Positions 1-9,288 of a stretch of 24,091 nt of DNA are shown here, piece by piece. Location: assembly GCA_015680685.1 (NCBI GenBank), contig MNCI01000217.1:187412-211502 (forward strand), given 5' to 3'. Origin of the DNA: Gnetum montanum (Eukaryota > Streptophyta > Gnetopsida > Gnetales > Gnetaceae). Below the pieces are notes generated by a model. That model did not search any database. It saw nothing but the letters and a program-made list of their open reading frames with translations, and was not told the origin of the DNA. A program made the translations under genes and the position numbers. The first letter of the stretch is position 1. Each line of letters starts with the position of its first letter.

Positions 1-967
1 AGGGGTCAATTGGGTCATCTTGATAGAAATCTAGTACCTTGACTTCCTCATTGTTGAAAGTTTTAAGACGTTTTAATTCTTCTACCAACGAGTGCATCAT
101 TTTTTGTGTGTCTGCCCATTCTTGGGCGGTAGGAAAACCAATGGATTGAGTTGATTGTGGATGATAATGGTTTAACTGTTGCATTGTTTGTGGAAAAGTA
201 GGTTGTTGGGCTAACATTTGTTGTGGTGGGATGGTATTTGGGACTGAAACTATTGGTGGAACCCACTGCCCAGCCATAGGTTGTGAGGTAACACCTTGAA
301 CATGTTGGGTAGGAGTAATCAATGGTGCCCCATGAACCTGCATATGGGGTATGCAATGGATGGATGTGGAAGCTGGTATGACTGACGGTATTCCAATTAC
401 TTGAGGTTGGAATATTGACCCTGCGTTGGTTTGGGGGAGTTGTTGGGACTGTACTTGTGGAGGAATGATGGAAGTGAATGCATCAGAGTGAATATTATTG
501 GGTACAGAGAAGATAGGAATGGAAGTAGGTACCTCTTGTTGGGAAATTGGTGCTCAAGTATTTGCGGATGACGAAGGAAGCACAGTTTCTTCTAGGAAAG
601 GGTGGAATAATGGGTTTGTATAGGCATGAGGACTAACGGTATGGTAGGAATCGCCATGTTCGGATTGGGTTGCAAAATCATCTTCCTCATCTTGAGGCTC
701 TATTGGTGGTAGTTGTAAGGCTTGACTTCTAGCCATAAGAAGTTGGGATATGAGTTTATGATGGTGTTTAGGCAACGGGATTATATCAAATGCTGAAGGG
801 ATGAACTCATGACCTTCTTTGTGGACAAGTTCATAGTCTCGTTTCGCTTCCCTTTCCACACAATCGATAGGCAAGTTGGCTTGGATTTTTACACAAATGA
901 AGTTATATTGTTCAGGGCTTAGTGTGATTCGCTTTGGTTTGATTGTGATATCAAATGTGTTAGGCAT
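1..967 (-). pseudogene. Gag-like Pro/Gln-rich ORF of family E retroelement, partial, one internal stop
   Basis: This minus-strand frame runs from an ATG at 965-967 to the window edge, about 322 codons, interrupted only by TGA at 554-556. The frame is also open above the ATG, so an upstream non-ATG start is possible. The N-terminal part is mixed and charged (for example KPKRITLSPEQYNF), followed by an acidic patch (EPQDEEDD). After the TGA comes a long Gln/Pro/Thr-rich stretch, then a short helical segment (MMHSLVEELKRLKTF) at the edge. It lies downstream of a same-orientation LTR (1336-2113), so a retroelement gag N-terminus is the best reading. No zinc knuckle or polymerase motif is reached. 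The TGA is one C-to-T change from CGA. The family assignment rests on position and composition, not on a recognised domain. Confidence 0.5.
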
Positions 968-999
968 TGATGTAGAAGGTTGATCTGGATTTATATTCA

Positions 1000-1335
1000 C
1001 AAATTGGGTTGTAAAAGTTGCTATTTGTAGAAAATGGCTAACTTTGAAAATGAAAAATAAATAAATAAATAAAAAATGTCTAAATCTATCGGTAGCAGGA
1101 AAATGGATAAGTGTAAAAATGAAAGAAAAAAAATGCTAAGTATGAAAATGCAAGGAAAAAAATGCTAAGTGTGAAAACTGCTAAAAATGACCAACTCTAG
1201 CGCTACACTCGCTACGTTGGAGCTTGCTATGCTCTAAGAACTTGTTGTCCTCTCTAGAACATCCAAAGTTTTGACTAAGTGCTAATCAAAAATGTAGACA
1301 GAAATGGTTCATGCCCTTCTTCTAGGGCCAAAAAC
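1000..1335 (-). other. Leader of family E element
   Basis: This non-coding stretch lies between the LTR 3' end (1336) and the gag-like frame. A PBS would be expected just below 1336 on the minus strand, but I could not match one to a tRNA I know. It contains the A-rich degenerate repeats listed separately. Confidence 0.45.
1030..1195. repeat. Degenerate A-rich repeat, about 4 units
   Basis: Related segments begin near 1031, 1100, 1131 and 1161. Each reads roughly AAATGCTAAGTGTGAAAATG followed by an A-rich tail. The last three are spaced about 30 bp; the first is separated from them by an ATAA-type simple repeat. Confidence 0.55.
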
Positions 1336-2113
1336 TATACTGACCTAAATTGTCGGCGTAAGGCTGGAATGGAAACAAACACCAAGAGATCATTGGGCAG
1401 CCACAGCTGACCCTGCCTTCGTTTGAGGGCAAGCTGGAAAAGGGAACGAAGGCAGAGTGCCTTGGATGGTTTGCACGCAAATCAACCAAGGACTTCCCCG
1501 AGCGTAAGCTACGGCTAGCGCTGGGGTTATCGTAAAAAGAATGTAAACGGAATGTAAACAATGATACGAAATGTAAATAAAGCATACAGAAGTATGAATA
1601 AAGCATAAACAAAGTTATATTTGTAAAGCATAAACAGAAACTAAATACTATAAATGGGAGGCAATAATGAAACTGTATTATTATTGTTTAAAAAAAATGT
1701 GCACCGGTCAAAGCATAGGTGCACAAGTGTGAATGGCAAGTCAAATGCCTAGCCCTGAAAAAATATGACACGATGATGCGACGATGAAATGGGATGAACA
1801 TGAGAAGAACTTGAAAGAGAAAAATCAGATGTGCCGAGCGCCCAAGGATTGCAGATTCTTTCCTTCTCTAGAATTGCCAATCTCTCCAATCTTTACCTCT
1901 TCCAATCTTCTTCTTCTTCTTCTCTTTTTGCCTCTCTTGCTGCTTTTTGCTTTGCTTCTCTTGCCTCCAGTTTGTGTGAATTGATAGGGTATTTATAGGG
2001 TTGGGCTAGGGTTTGGCTAGGGTTTTCTTTGACCAGGTTCAATGTATTTTACAATTTGTGGGTCATTCAAGCCCATAAAAAAAATACAAATTAGAAATAC
2101 AAGCCCTCAAGCG
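1336..2113 (-). mobile_element. LTR of family E (copy E1), minus orientation
   Basis: This 778-bp block recurs in inverted orientation at 3309-4085 with nearly the same length and alignable end to end. In element sense it has a short U3 of about 115 bp, a TATAAATA box (plus-strand coordinates 1990-1997) and a purine-rich GAAGAAG tract, seen on the plus strand as TCTTCTTC. Its ends read CG...TA where E2 has TG...CA, so both termini appear to have changed by transitions. The gag-like frame lies downstream in the same sense, so this is best read as a 5' LTR. Confidence 0.7.
1990..1997 (-). promoter_or_regulatory. TATA box of LTR E1
   Basis: TATAAATA on the minus strand, about 116 bp inside the LTR start. 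The E2 LTR has the same motif at the equivalent position. Confidence 0.6.
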
Positions 2114-3308
2114 AAATTTTTTTAAAAAAATTTTAAAAAGATTAGCTCCAACTCTGGCCCGCTTGAAAAAATTATATTTCTTTTTTTTGGTTGAATATTT
2201 GGCCTGATTTTCCATGGGCTTTCATATCCCTTTACCATTTTACAAATTTCTTGAAAAAGAAAATCAAGAAGGATTAACACGGCCTCGCTTGTATAGCATC
2301 CAGCGTGACTTTCAGTGTGACCTTCAAAACTTGCAATTTTGGGCTGAAATATGGAATTTCTGAAAGTTGGGACCCATAGTTATCAATAGTGGACCTTGAT
2401 AATGACTTATACCCTTAAAATCAAGTCATTTTGGCTCAGTTTTGGGGCTCAAAAAATTGGTGACGCTGATCCTTACGCTGTGCAGCGTCTGAAAAAGTAA
2501 CCAAAGTGTACTTAGCCAAAACCAAACATTTTGAACCTGAAACTTTTGATTCTGGATGCTGGAAGTTGGTGCATTTGCCTGTGGGCCCCGGGGGAACCTT
2601 GCCTGTTGAATCATGGACCATCGAGGGCTATTTCGGAGGCCTCCAAGTTTGGTCATGCTGTACTCATGTTGGGCAGCAACATGACTTAGCTTGATTCTTG
2701 TCTGAAAGTGCTAGGCCAAAATTAGTGGTGTTTCATTGGCCCCTCTTTGTTGACGTCTGGAGGAATCCACCCGAGAGGCATCGACAAAGAAGTGCAAAAA
2801 ACCATAAGCAATAAAGCATCAAACATTAACCGTCGGCCCTTGGCTGGGTGTCATTGCACCATTTTCAAAAGTACATGGGATTGAGGGAATGTGGTTCAAG
2901 ATACAAGGGAATCGGTTGTAACCAGGGAAGCTAGGAAGTTAAGGGCTATGATTGCTACTGGGATTTGTGAGAGAAGAATGTTCTCTTGTGTACAAGTTAT
3001 GTCATTGGTCCTTGTCAACAGCTGAGTTTTTATTAGACTCGGAACCAAGACATAAGAGGTGCGTTCTTTGGAGAAATGGGACTCTTATAGAGTATTTGCG
3101 GGGCCCGTTGTAAACAGCCAAAGCCATGCAATGATGTACAACATGGTCTCTTTGAGACACAAGTGTAACTATAAGACAACTGCCTTCTCGCCTGGGGCTT
3201 GTATGAGAATGGCCAATAGTCTTTTGTTTATGATGTCAACGGGGTCTTGAAGACCTTTTCCGTGCATTTTGCTCTTTGACCTTTTTTTATTTTTATTTTT
3301 ATTTTTTT
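2114..3308. other. Unassigned spacer between inverted E LTRs
   Basis: No coding frame of note, RNA gene or repeat family was recognised in this 1.2 kb. It separates the two inverted E LTRs and ends in T-rich sequence before E2. It could be the 3' internal part of the element to which E2 belongs, or host DNA caught between two insertions. Confidence 0.4.
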
Positions 3309-4085
3309 TGCTTGAGGGCTTGTATTTCTAATTTGTATTTTTTATGAGCTTGAATGACCTACAAATTGTAAAATACATTGAACCTGGTCAAAGAAAACCC
3401 TAGCCAAACCCTAGCCCAACCCTATAAATACCCTATCAATTCATACAAACTAGAGGAGACAAGAGAAGCAAATCAAAAAGCAGTAAGAGAGGCAAAAAGA
3501 GAAGAAGAAGAAGAAGATTGGAGAGGCAAAGATTGGAGATATTGGAAATTCTAGAGAAGGACAAAATCTGCAATCCTTGGGCACTCGGCACATCCAATTT
3601 TTGGCTTCCAAGTTCTTCTCACGTTCATCCCATTTCATCGTCGCATCATCATGCCATATCTTTCCAGGGCTAGGCGTTTGACTTGCCATTCACACTTGTG
3701 CAACTACGCTTTGACCGGTGCACATTTTTTTTAAACAATAATAATACAATTTCATTATTGCCTCCCATTTACGGTATTTAGTTCTATTTATGCTTTACAA
3801 ATATAACTTTGTTTATGCTTTATTCATAATTCTGTACGCTTTATTTACATTTCGTATCATTGTTTACATTCCGTTTACATTCTGTTTACAATAACCCCAG
3901 CGCTAGCCGTAGCTTACGCTCGGGGAAGTCCTTGGTTGATTTGCGTGCAAACCATCCAAGGCACTCTGCCTTTGTTTCCTTTTCCAGCTTGCCCTCAAGC
4001 GAAGGCAGGGTCAGCTGTGGCTACTAGATGATCTCTCGGTGTCTGTTTCCATTCCAGCCTTACGCCAACGATTTAGGACGGTACA
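3309..4085 (+). mobile_element. LTR of family E (copy E2), plus orientation
   Basis: This is a 777-bp inverted copy of 1336-2113 with canonical TG...CA ends. TATAAATA lies at 3423-3430, about 115 bp in, and is followed by a GAAGAAG-rich tract. No PBS or gag follows 4085, so it is a 3' LTR, a solo LTR or half of a rearrangement. The 5 bp on its two sides (T-rich before, TTAGG after) do not match, so there is no solo-LTR target duplication. Confidence 0.7.
3423..3430 (+). promoter_or_regulatory. TATA box of LTR E2
   Basis: TATAAATA in plus sense, in the context CCTATAAATACCC. The copy in LTR E1 is in the mirror-image position. Confidence 0.6.
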
Positions 4086-4734
4086 TTAGGTACTCAAGGA
4101 GTTGAATGTAAGACATGCCTATCTAGAAAAACACACATGTTCGTATCGCCAAATTGGGAAAATAACACTATATTATACAAAACCACAAGTTATGATTAAA
4201 TGTGCAATGAAGTGAGATGGACAATAGAAAGGATTGTAGATCTTGGGACATGAGGTGTCTTATCATAAGCATAATGAATTCTTGTGTTTTATTAGTGGTT
4301 AAAGTAATCATTAGCCTTTCTATTCAAGATTCAAACCAAGTCCAAACCACATTCGAGTTTCATCTCTTGGAATTACAACTATAAGACTACCACCGGTGCA
4401 AGGAGTATCGTCACTTGACGTATTGTCCAAGGGAGAAGTTTATTCATGGCACTTTTTTAATTTTTAGACTTCTAAGAAGCCACCTACCTTCAGGCATGGG
4501 TAACATGTCTTTCCAATGGGACCCTCAAAAATTTATTCTATGCTCTTTTATTTTTATCTATGTCAACATTACCAGAGGACTACCTTTAGGCATGGGTAAC
4601 ATGTTTTTCTAGTGACATGGTAAGGTAGCACTTATTTTACTTTTACTTCCATTTTTCATTAGATCTACAAAGATATAATACAACCTTAGCAACATGATAA
4701 AACATCCAGAAGTAATCCAAGAGAGTCCACAAAT
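4086..4734. other. Unassigned stretch, possibly the far 3' end of element B
   Basis: No coding sequence is recognised. In the paralogue D, about 570 bp separate the conserved CCCTTGADGTCACACCC motif from the LTR. The equivalent position here would be near 4165, but no TGATGAG-type LTR is present, so B's 3' LTR is missing or displaced beyond the E insertion. Confidence 0.35.
4483..4611. repeat. Direct repeat pair, about 33 bp, 96 bp apart
   Basis: 4483-4515 and 4579-4611 share a core AGGCATGGGTAACATG with closely similar flanks (CTACCTTC/CTACCTTT before, TCTTTC/TTTTTC after). Confidence 0.7.
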
Positions 4735-5562
4735 CCCCTTGATGTCACACCCTTTGCATTCCCACTTGGTTCCTCACTCTTTTGTCTAGGCATAATGATC
4801 ACAAGTTTATTCTTAGTTTTATTATGAAAATAATATATTTATGGCCATGGTAAGAACCTCTTATTATTGGAATGGATAGATGGATGATGTCGTCTCACTA
4901 TATAGATAATCAGTCCCTTATGATTGATAATATAGAGAAATCTTCACTGTATTAGAACTACATCTTGTCTTATTTAATGTGTTTTATTGAACATTTACAA
5001 GTAAGAATAATAAAAAAGCATAGAAAAAATGGTAAAAGATATCAAGAATTGCAAAGATAGTAAGAATGAAAGATTATCAAAGAATATGAGAAATTAAGAA
5101 ATGAAAAAGTTTAAAATAATGAGAAGATATTAAAGAATGTGAAAAGCTATTAACAAAAGAAAAAGGTATAACAAAAAATTATAAACCACAAAAATGTAGA
5201 AAACAAAAAAGTTAAAAAGCACTTATTAATTTCTAAGTTAGAATAAGCCTCTCCCATGACTAAACTCATGGGTGAGTGTTCAGAAAATGCATTCTAGATC
5301 CCTTGGATCATACAGTTGAGGTTTCTTACTTACCATCCTTAGTGACTTATTTTTTTGGTTATTGTCTCATGTAATCTTCATGGTAATTGAATCTTAATCA
5401 TCTAAGTCCTTAGTTTCTCTTTCTATTGGTGTATGATTATGGTATAATATTTCCTTTTGTGTGCTCTCAATTGGGGGGCATTTTCTTAGAATAGGGTTTG
5501 ATAAGTGGTTCAAATGTTCCCATGCATGTTTTAAACAATTAAAAATTCTTAGTTGTTGGCCA
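4735..5562 (-). mobile_element. 3' non-coding internal region of element B
   Basis: It aligns by eye with 16992-17866 of copy D. Shared landmarks, in plus sense, are the conserved CCCTTGADGTCACACCC motif, the GGCATAATGATCA block, an A-rich tract (about 5000-5215 here) and the GCACTTATTA segment. Where element A has a protease domain, neither B nor D shows one. No reverse transcriptase or integrase motif was seen. Confidence 0.6.
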
Positions 5563-6310
5563 CTAGGTGGTGTCTTTTCGTTTAGTGGCCCCTACTCTCT
5601 CTTGTGCACACACTTGTTTTTTACATTTGTTGTGGACTAGTGTGATGATTGTGTTGACATTCTGGAAAGTCGGTTCACAATTGCACCCTTCTTTTTCAGT
5701 AGTAATGCATGGAATTGCTTGTCTATCCATAGTGTTAGGTTCATATGTTATGTTTTGCACTGGAGTAGTAATAGGTGTTGGCCCTTGTGTAGGATTGGAA
5801 GACATTATTTTGGTGAGGAAGGATGTTGCACCTAGTTGGCCTAATGCTGGTTTTGATGAGTTAGTAGGTCTATGAGTTTTGTGCCCATGTGAGAAAACTT
5901 TCCTAAAGAAAGGATGTTTTTGAGACTTTTGTTGAGATCTACTAACATCATCATTTACATGTATGTTCACAACACAAGTGACATTCTTCCATTGATATTG
6001 TAGTGCCAACCCTTCCTGTGTTGTTGGTGCTAACATATCATGGAGGAAAGTATGAGAATATTGAGGATGTCGTGGAGGATAAGAGGTTTAAGATGGTGAT
6101 CCCAAAGGAGATGTTGGGGTTGATGATATTTGGAAGAGTGATAGTAATGATTCGAGGCAGAGGAAGTAGAACCATTTGGAGAAATAGGTTGTTGAACATG
6201 GTAGTCATACAAGTCCAGCTGGTAATAAGGGTACTATTGATTTGTTGATAGCCTTCACCATGACTATGGGTTTTACCACTGTGAGTGATAATAGTTTTGA
6301 GGTTGATAAG
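5563..6310 (-). pseudogene. C-terminal gag spacer region of element B, decayed
   Basis: The longest open part (6036-5563, 157 codons) includes segments such as NPTQGPTPITTPVQN and TMDRQAIPCIT. Close counterparts exist in copy D (NPTQKPTTITTPTQN and TMERQKIPCIT, 18079-17867). An upstream part (NVTCVVNI) resembles NATRAVNI in the gag-protease spacer of element A. The reading continues toward the zinc-knuckle region, now about 7.5 kb away at 13738 and beyond, because element A inserted between them. No protease domain follows. It is not expected to be functional. Confidence 0.6.
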
Positions 6311-6315
6311 AAATC
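6311..6315. repeat. Target-site duplication of element A, left copy
   Basis: AAATC immediately precedes TGATGAG of the left LTR. The identical 5 bp follow the right LTR at 13733-13737. Confidence 0.92.
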
Positions 6316-6882
6316 TGATGAGTGGCGGGTATCCCTACACTCAACCATATGAATATGAGCGTAGCACGCATGATCTAGTCAAAATCCGCAGACTAAATGC
6401 CTACACGCCTCTTGGAACACTTAGGGTTAATTATTCATTGTCTTCCCAAACTTACTTGTAGTTGTCACGGTGTATGGTTAAGCAAGTCTGAGGTATATGA
6501 TTTTTATAGCTTTTTATGTTTTATGTCTTCTATGCTAAGAGGTGAAGGGTTGAGAAACTAAGTACTAACTCTAACTAATGAACTAAGCCTAAATTACCTA
6601 GCGTCATCATCTGTTCCCACTTACCATACACACCTTGAACCTATGCAACCGTGGCTACCAAATGCTAATCGTTACTTGGATCACCACGTGTAACGCACGT
6701 GCTCGAAGTGGTCATACTAAGGCACTTAACTAGGAGGAAAGGGTTGAGAAAGCTAATCTAGCCTAAGTGCGATAAGCAGCCGATTCCTTGATTATCCGTA
6801 CACATCCGGGTGCACAACTACCACTGGGATTACCAAGTGTAGATCCTAGATACACCACTAGGTTACCAAGTAGTCACACTGA

Positions 6883-6986
6883 GATGCTCATAATCAAGTC
6901 ATACTCATTCTGCGTTGCGATGAGCATCCGTTCCTTGACTATCCGTACACATCCTTAGATGCTCGTAATCAAGTCATACTCATTCC
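6883..6986. repeat. Internal 75-bp-period duplication within the A LTR
   Basis: GATGCTCATAATCAAGTC at 6883 and GATGCTCGTAATCAAGTC at 6958 begin two related segments. Each contains ATACTCATTC and lies near an ATCCGTACACATCC motif. The right LTR carries the same arrangement, while C LTRs show only one copy. Confidence 0.65.
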
Positions 6987-7218
6987 ACATTATGAAAACA
7001 ATAAATCCTATTCCATGCACTGCAAGGTTTATCCACAAAGCTCGTCTTTATTGTTGTACACAACTTGCGTTCAGGTACAATGTTGCTCGAATAAAGATCC
7101 GTTCACTTGGGGACTCCTACTACAGGCACATGGAAAATATTCTATCTCTGGAGTGATCAATCTACCAGAGTTTCCCTACTTCTAGCCTATGAGTCTGAAA
7201 CAAGGGAGTGTCACCTCT

Positions 7219-7226
7219 TATTTATA
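7219..7226 (-). promoter_or_regulatory. TATA box of A 3' LTR
   Basis: TATAAATA on the minus strand, about 103 bp inside the LTR start at 7329. It matches the position in the other A LTR (13625-13632). Confidence 0.65.
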
Positions 7227-7296
7227 GATATGGCGACGGACCGCAATATCGCAGGGGAAGATGCGATATCGCAAGGGATGTGATATCGTGATGGCC

Positions 7297-7320
7297 GCGA
7301 TATCGCGTACGCGATATCGC
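7297..7320. promoter_or_regulatory. 24-bp perfect palindrome in U3
   Basis: Two GCGATATCGC arms flank a GTAC centre, and the whole 24 bp equals its own reverse complement. It lies 9 bp inside the LTR end, upstream of the TATA box in element sense. Further GATATCG-type motifs lie between it and the TATA box, suggesting a clustered binding site. The role is inferred. Confidence 0.7.
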
Positions 7321-8553
7321 ATCTCATCATACCCTCATGACTAAATGAAAACTCGTCCTCGAGTTCATTACAATAATATCAGGTAGGTATGGGATTATTG
7401 ACTCAATGGAAACTAGCATTACAGACACAACAGACTGGTGTTCATGACAACAAGGATGAACACCTTATTACAGTGACATCAGGCCTTAGTTGGCAACTGA
7501 AAATGAGAGAGAGAAAGAAGTGTTGCTACTGCCAATACCAAGATTGCGTCTTTCGTTGTCCATCCGTAAGCATATCATCATCCTTGCTCCTTGCATAGCT
7601 GCTTCCAGCACTGCTCCATTCCAAGTGTTCCATCTAGATCCGGTCCGTTATTGCATGCTCACCATCTGCACACACAACACGATTTTGTATTAGAAAGGGT
7701 AGATGAATTTCAATGTGGGTAATACCTTGCTTCGGTGTAAGTCCATTGGCTAAGTTGTGGTATGGTTGATTGCAGATCTGGGGATATAATAATGATGACT
7801 ACCGAAGGTGTAGGGGTTAGGAGAAAATCGAAAAAATTAGGCCCTGTACCCCCATAACTAATTGTGAACCTCCAGGTAGTGAAAGAATGGAGAAAAAATA
7901 AGAACAAGAAGATGGAGAAAAAGAGACAACTAGGACATTGGTGAAATAGATGTCAAGATGAAAATGAACAAAATAAAATTAATTGCAAAATGTTAAGGGA
8001 AAGAATTTAACTAGTGCACCAAATAGAAATGTCAGTGGGTCCACCCCAAAGCAGGCTCATGCCCTTAATGCCCTGACAAACCCACATTCAAAGAGTCCGT
8101 AGGCTCTGGGAATGTCCTTTGGAACAAGGGTTAAAGTCTTAACTATAAGAATTTACCAAAAAGAAAATAATGCATCTACCAAAATATACACTAATGATAC
8201 AATCAACAATGAGGTGATCAATGGAGAGAAGGGTGGAGAGAAAAGAATGGAATGGAATCCCAAGGACAAGATGGTGTACAGCCCCTTGTGTGTTTTATGA
8301 TTAATGTGACTTAGCAAATCTCATTCCAACTCTAGCCTCAAACCAACCACATCCAATGACTTCACATTAACGCACTTGGCCAAACCATCCACTTGAATAA
8401 CAAGAATGCTTCCACCAAGAGCTACCACCATTCTGACGAATGAAGGAGAGAATGGGAAGCGAGAAGGATCTTAGTTAGAGGAAAATTTTTAGTTCCATAA
8501 CTAGTGCTTGTAGCCCAAGTTTATTTTGTCTAAGGGATGTGCTTTGAATTCCA

Positions 8554-8619
8554 CTTTTTCCCTCTTTCTTTTTTCTTTTTTTTTCTCTTTTTTCTTTTTT
8601 TTCTTTTTTTTTTCTTTTT
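8554..8619. repeat. Polypyrimidine tract (polypurine in element sense)
   Basis: This is an uninterrupted C/T run of about 66 bp, purely A/G on the minus strand that is sense for element A. It is about 1.2 kb from the 3' LTR, so it is not the normal plus-strand primer, but it could act as an internal polypurine tract. Confidence 0.7.
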
Positions 8620-9112
8620 ATGTTTTGTGTTTTTATGCGTGAGAACCACATCATGCAAAGACTTCTTATTTTTATTGTCTCAACTTCCAATAATTGGGTA
8701 ACATCAGAAAGGCAAGAAAACTCATGAAGAAAAACATCCAAGCAGAACGGCCAACACAAATGCATCAAGTTCCCTTGAAGTCACACCCTTTTCAAGCCTT
8801 GAGTCCTTTCTTAGTTTGAGAGATACCTAGTCACCGATTCGTTAAAGTTCTTATCTAGAAAGGAGACTGTACATTTTCAAGCCAAGAGAGACCATAGACT
8901 TTGTGGATGGATGGATGAAGTGAACTCATTGCCTACCATATCAAAAGAACATACCTTAGTGTCAACATCATAACCATAAGGTAAAAATCAAACATTAGCA
9001 ATCAATAAGAAAATAGTTCATACCATCAGGAAAAACACTTATTGGGTGACGAACTTACAGTATGGATGACACACACACAACACACAAAAAAAATGGAAAA
9101 GTATAACGATGT

Positions 9113-9215
9113 TGCAAAACAAAAACATGTAAGACAAAAATGTGTGAAACAAAAACATGTTAAACAAAAACGTGTAATAAAAACATGTAAAACAAAAATG
9201 TGTTAAACAAAAACT
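9113..9215. repeat. Degenerate tandem array, unit about 15-17 bp
   Basis: Six or seven variants of AAACAAAAACATGTT follow one another, with CATGTAA, TGTGTGA, CATGTTA, CGTGTAA and TGTGTTA endings. B and D have A-rich tracts in the corresponding place but without this clear unit. Confidence 0.7.
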
Positions 9216-9288
9216 AAAAGGAACTGAGGGCCTCCAATGATTAGCATGGGTGGTCATCTCCCCCATGACTGAATGGAAAGGGAGAGAT

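Larger units (their letters stand above)
6316..7329 (-). mobile_element. 3' LTR of element A
   Basis: This 1,014-bp LTR has termini TGATGAG and CTCATCA, a 7-bp perfect inverted repeat. In minus sense it has a short U3 (about 100 bp) packed with GATATCGC motifs, TATAAATA at 7219-7226 and a candidate AATAAA polyadenylation signal at 7047-7052. The internal side (7330 and up) has only a weak purine run (GAGGG), so the polypurine tract is not convincing. Confidence 0.92.
7330..9288 (-). other. 3' non-coding internal region of element A
   Basis: About 2 kb lies between the end of the gag-protease frame and the 3' LTR. No polymerase, integrase or envelope-like frame was recognised. It contains the CCCTTGADGTCACACCC block shared with B and D (8772-8792), a long polypyrimidine tract and an A-rich tandem array. 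Confidence 0.7.

Noticed and set aside
63-356. Minus-strand 97-codon open frame
   Set aside because: It overlaps the longer gag-like minus frame in a different phase. The longer frame gives the compositionally consistent Pro/Gln-rich product.
1906-1925. TCTTCTTC microsatellite as an independent repeat
   Set aside because: It is part of the E LTR; the inverted copy has the matching GAAGAAG tract.
3309-4085. E2 as a solo LTR with its own target duplication
   Set aside because: The 5 bp before (T-rich) and after (TTAGG) do not match.
9113-9215. CRISPR-like repeat array
   Set aside because: Units are adjacent, degenerate and without unique spacers, in eukaryotic retroelement DNA.
9039-9266. 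Minus-strand Cys/Phe-rich short frame
   Set aside because: It is created by the AAACAAAAACATGTT tandem array; there is no domain and B/D show no equivalent.
7330-9288. Possible envelope-like or pol region of element A
   Set aside because: Only short, unrelated frames are present. No reverse transcriptase or integrase motif and no convincing membrane protein was found.
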